Assembly (NCBI GenBank): GCA_017997315.1
Contig: JAGOFF010000137.1
Location: forward strand, 1-6,278
Direction of reading: 5' to 3'
DNA from: Clostridia bacterium
GTDB lineage: Bacteria; Bacillota; Clostridia; Saccharofermentanales; UBA5734
DNA: 6,278 nucleotides
Made by a program: the position numbers and the translations under genes. Shown here one piece after another: positions 4,375 to 6,278 of this stretch (position 1 is its first letter; the number at the start of each line of letters is the position of its first letter). Under the pieces are notes generated by a model. It worked only from the letters and a program-made list of their open reading frames with translations, ran no database searches and was not told where the DNA came from.

Positions 4375-5467
4375 GTCCGGCGGTCTGTCCCCCCAGCGTA
4401 CCGGGTTCCGGCGGCTCCGGCGGGAACCAGTGTGACGTGCGGTTGGCGATTTTCACGAGGGTCAGCATGACCGGGACCTCGACCAGCACCCCGACGACCG
4501 TCGCGAGCGCGACGGGGGATCCGGTCCCGAACAGCGCGACCGCCACCGCGACCGCCAGCTCGAAGAAATTGGACGCCCCGATCATACCGGCCGGGGCCGC
4601 AACGCTGTGGACGAGCTTCAGCCTGCGTGACGCCAGGTAGGCGATAAAAAAGATCAGGAAGGTCTGGATCGTGAGCGGAACCGCGATCAGCAGGATGTGC
4701 AGCGGGTTCGCGAGGATCACCTCGCCCTGGAACGAGAAGAGGATCACCAGCGTGAGCAGCAGCCCGCCGATGGTGACGTTCCCGAACCGCGGCAGGAAAG
4801 AACGGGTGAAGTACTCCATACCCCGGCTCCGGATGACCTGGTGCCGCGTCAGCGCCCCGCCGGCAAGCGGGATGACCACAAACAGCCCGACCGACAGCAG
4901 CAGCGTGTCCCACGGGATCGAGATACCCGAGATCCCGAGCAGCAGCGCGACGATCGGGGTGAACGCGAACAGGATGATGAGATCGTTGGTCGCCACCTGC
5001 ACCACGGTGTAGGCCGCGTTCCCCCGGGTCAGGGAACTCCAGACAAACACCATCGCAGTGCAGGGCGCCGCGCCGAGCAGGATCGCACCCGCCAGGTAGT
5101 CCCGCGCGAGGTCCGCCGGGATCAGCGGGCGGAACACCACGAAGAAGAAGACCCAGGCGATCGCGTACATCGTAAACGGCTTTATCAGCCAGTTTGTGAC
5201 CCAGGTGACGTAGAGCCCCTTCGGATTCCGGCGGATGTCCCGGATGCTCGCGAAGTCGACTTTCATCATCATCGGATAGATCATGAGCCAGATCAGCACC
5301 GCGACCGGGAACGAGACCTGCGCATACTCGAACCGGCCGAGAAACGCGGGCACCCCCGGGAGGTACCGCCCGATCAGGATCCCCGCGGCCATGCACAGCG
5401 CGACCCAGAGCGTCAGATACTTTTCAAAGAAGGAGATCCCGGAGGGGGACTTGCCTTTCCCGCTCAT
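4364..5467 (-). CDS. acr3: Arsenite efflux transporter of the Acr3 family
   Basis: A 367-residue protein with about ten hydrophobic segments, the normal size and topology of Acr3 (bile/arsenite/riboflavin transporter superfamily). It exports arsenite, and in some members antimonite, across the inner membrane using the proton gradient. Diagnostic motifs are present: GAAPCTAMVFVWSSL (132-146) with the conserved transport cysteine C136, VATNDLII (158-165), and GASNFFELAVAVAVALFG (297-314) with the essential glutamate E303. The C-terminal 20 residues after TSHWFP are Pro/Gly-rich and probably disordered. The chosen ATG at 5467 overlaps the TGA of the ferredoxin-like gene (ATGA) and has GGGAGGG 7 bases upstream. 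The frame stays open upstream to 5647, but that extension is arginine-rich and only shadows the ferredoxin gene. The neighbours are consistent with an arsenic-resistance operon. Confidence 0.96.
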   Translation of the reverse strand: MSGKGKSPSGISFFEKYLTLWVALCMAAGILIGRYLPGVPAFLGRFEYAQVSFPVAVLIWLMIYPMMMKVDFASIRDIRRNPKGLYVTWVTNWLIKPFTMYAIAWVFFFVVFRPLIPADLARDYLAGAILLGAAPCTAMVFVWSSLTRGNAAYTVVQVATNDLIILFAFTPIVALLLGISGISIPWDTLLLSVGLFVVIPLAGGALTRHQVIRSRGMEYFTRSFLPRFGNVTIGGLLLTLVILFSFQGEVILANPLHILLIAVPLTIQTFLIFFIAYLASRRLKLVHSVAAPAGMIGASNFFELAVAVAVALFGTGSPVALATVVGVLVEVPVMLTLVKIANRTSHWFPPEPPEPGTLGGQTAGPAG

Positions 5468-5673
5468 GGGTCCACCCTCCCGATGCATTCCCCGCAGCAC
5501 AGCGGCACGCATTTCCCGCATCCGTCGCAGAGGCCGTAGTCGATCTCGATGCGGCCGCCGATCGGTTCGTCCTCGTCCTCCACATACCGGATCGCCTGGA
5601 CGGGACAGGCTTTCATCGGCGGACAGATCTGCGGCTGTGCGGAGCATTTTCTCTTGTCGACGACAGGTCTCAT
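5464..5673 (-). CDS. Small 4Fe-4S ferredoxin-like protein
   Basis: A 69-residue protein with nine cysteines. The C-terminal half has CDGCGKCVPLCC (49-60) plus C63, a C-x2-C-x2-C-x3-C cluster motif. The N-terminal half has C10, C17 and C23-P24 in a stretched C-x6-C-x5-CP pattern; the two middle cysteines of a classic CxxCxxCxxxCP site are not in place. So one [4Fe-4S] cluster looks secure (C49, C52, C55 and probably C23), while a second would need unusual ligands. ACPVQAI and the acidic EDEDEP turn are typical of small bacterial ferredoxins. GGAGGG lies 6-8 bases before the ATG. The gene starts 14 bases after the permease stop, and its own stop overlaps the acr3 start, so it is tightly tied to arsenite export. 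It may deliver electrons to an arsenic reductase or sense redox state; the partner is unknown. Confidence 0.88.
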   Translation of the reverse strand: MRPVVDKRKCSAQPQICPPMKACPVQAIRYVEDEDEPIGGRIEIDYGLCDGCGKCVPLCCGECIGRVDP

Positions 5674-5687
5674 ATCGGTCCCTCCAC

Positions 5688-6278
5688 CTATATCAGCAGA
5701 TATCCCAACGCGTTGAATGCGTAGCCGATGATCAGGATGCCGACGAGCACGATTCCGGCAAAGATCACGAGCAGCCGGGTCTTGACCACTTTCTTTAAGA
5801 GGATCATGGACGGGAGCGACAGCGCGGTGACCGCCATCATGAACGCGAGCACCGTGCCGATCCCGACCCCCTTGCCGACGAGCGCCTCCGCGATCGGAAG
5901 CGTCCCGAAGATGTCCGCGTACATGGGCGCGCCGGCCAGTGTGGCGATGAGGACGGAGAAGGCGTTCTGCCGGCCCAGGACGGCCGAGATCCAGGTCTCC
6001 GGAATCCAGTTGTGGATCGCCGCGCCGATGCCGACCCCGATCAGCACGTACAGCCAGACCTTGCGGAGGATGTCCAGGACCTGATCGCGCGCGAAGAGCA
6101 GCCGGTCGCGGCGCGTCATCGGGGGAGCGTCGGCCTCGACGAGCTTGTTGGCATAGACGAACGGCTCGACGTGTTTTTCCAGCCGCAGCCGGCTGATCAC
6201 CGTCCCGCCGATCACCGCGAGAACCAGTCCGACGAGGACGTAGGCGATGGCGATGCGCCAGTTGAAGACGCTCGCGAG
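5688..6278 (-). CDS. COG0701 / ArsP-like permease, C-terminal part (cut by right edge)
   Basis: The frame is open from the right edge to a TAG at 5688, giving 196 visible residues; family members are usually about 300-350, so roughly a third is missing. A GTG at 6215 lies inside a hydrophobic segment and is not the start. The visible part has a membrane segment at the edge (WRIAIAYVLVGLVLAV), a basic/acidic cytoplasmic loop, then helices with the family's signature GAPMYADIFGTLPIAEAL and the run AFMMAVTALSLPSMILLKKV. This is the PF03773 permease family, which includes ArsP, an exporter of trivalent methylated arsenicals; other members are uncharacterised. Association with acr3 and the small CxxC thioredoxin supports a role in moving arsenic or related species, but the substrate cannot be read from the sequence. 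It is the first visible gene of the operon, with only 14 bases to the ferredoxin-like gene. Confidence 0.9.
   Translation of the reverse strand, partial: LASVFNWRIAIAYVLVGLVLAVIGGTVISRLRLEKHVEPFVYANKLVEADAPPMTRRDRLLFARDQVLDILRKVWLYVLIGVGIGAAIHNWIPETWISAVLGRQNAFSVLIATLAGAPMYADIFGTLPIAEALVGKGVGIGTVLAFMMAVTALSLPSMILLKKVVKTRLLVIFAGIVLVGILIIGYAFNALGYLLI

Noticed and set aside
4338..5396. Second minus-strand open frame overlapping acr3
   Set aside because: An Arg/Pro/Gly/Ala-rich shadow in another frame of the same strand; Acr3 motifs occupy the true frame.
4697..5539. Plus-strand open frame of 280 codons opposite acr3
   Set aside because: The product is an Arg/Asp/Glu/Gln/His-rich low-complexity chain with no fold signature. 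It is a mirror of the membrane protein codons.
5468..5647. N-terminal extension of Acr3 to an upstream start at 5647
   Set aside because: The extra 60 residues are Arg-rich and overlap the ferredoxin gene in another frame. Acr3 proteins normally begin near the ATG at 5467, which has its own ribosome site and an ATGA overlap.
1..6278. tRNA, rRNA, CRISPR array, insertion sequence or attachment site
   Set aside because: I looked for cloverleaf-like segments, regular spaced repeats, transposase motifs and terminal inverted repeats on both strands and saw none.

Overview
The window reads as GC-rich bacterial DNA, densely coded and almost entirely on the minus strand, with Shine-Dalgarno-type ribosome sites. 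The gene set (COG0701 permease, small ferredoxin, Acr3, CcdA, small CxxC thioredoxins, AAA/DUF4143 ATPase) is typical of anaerobic or metal-exposed bacteria such as Clostridia-like Firmicutes, Deltaproteobacteria or uncultured anaerobic lineages. No phylogenetic marker is present, so the organism cannot be named from this window.

Right half (about 2714-6278, minus strand): the distal part of an arsenic-resistance-type operon. In transcription order it holds a COG0701/ArsP-like permease (cut by the right edge), a small 4Fe-4S ferredoxin-like protein, the arsenite efflux pump Acr3, a membrane-anchored thioredoxin with a CPAC site, a CcdA-type membrane thiol transporter, and a small cytoplasmic CKNC thioredoxin. 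Two junctions overlap by ATGA and the other gaps are short, so this is probably one transcription unit. The last three genes form a plausible relay that carries reducing equivalents from a cytoplasmic dithiol, through CcdA, to an extracytoplasmic dithiol. No arsR or arsC lies in the window; they may lie beyond the right edge.

Middle (1419-2713): a stand-alone AAA ATPase with a DUF4143 C-terminal region. Its start lies beside a 34-bp near-perfect palindrome (2650-2683) that contains both a TATAAT-like -10 and the ribosome-binding site, arranged as if read-through transcripts from the ars operon were folded shut while locally started ones were open. A second copy of the palindrome's core overlaps the region just after the last ars stop codon.

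Left part (1-1418): an AT-richer patch (about 720-1340) carries a small secreted Tyr/Trp-rich protein with two cysteines near the ends of its mature chain. Its promoter-like region is flanked by a 9-bp inverted repeat. Downstream on the same strand is the N-terminal part of an FtsX/MacB-like ABC transporter permease, cut by the left edge. The pairing of a small secreted peptide with an ABC permease recalls bacteriocin or peptide-signal loci, and it is the least explained part of the window.
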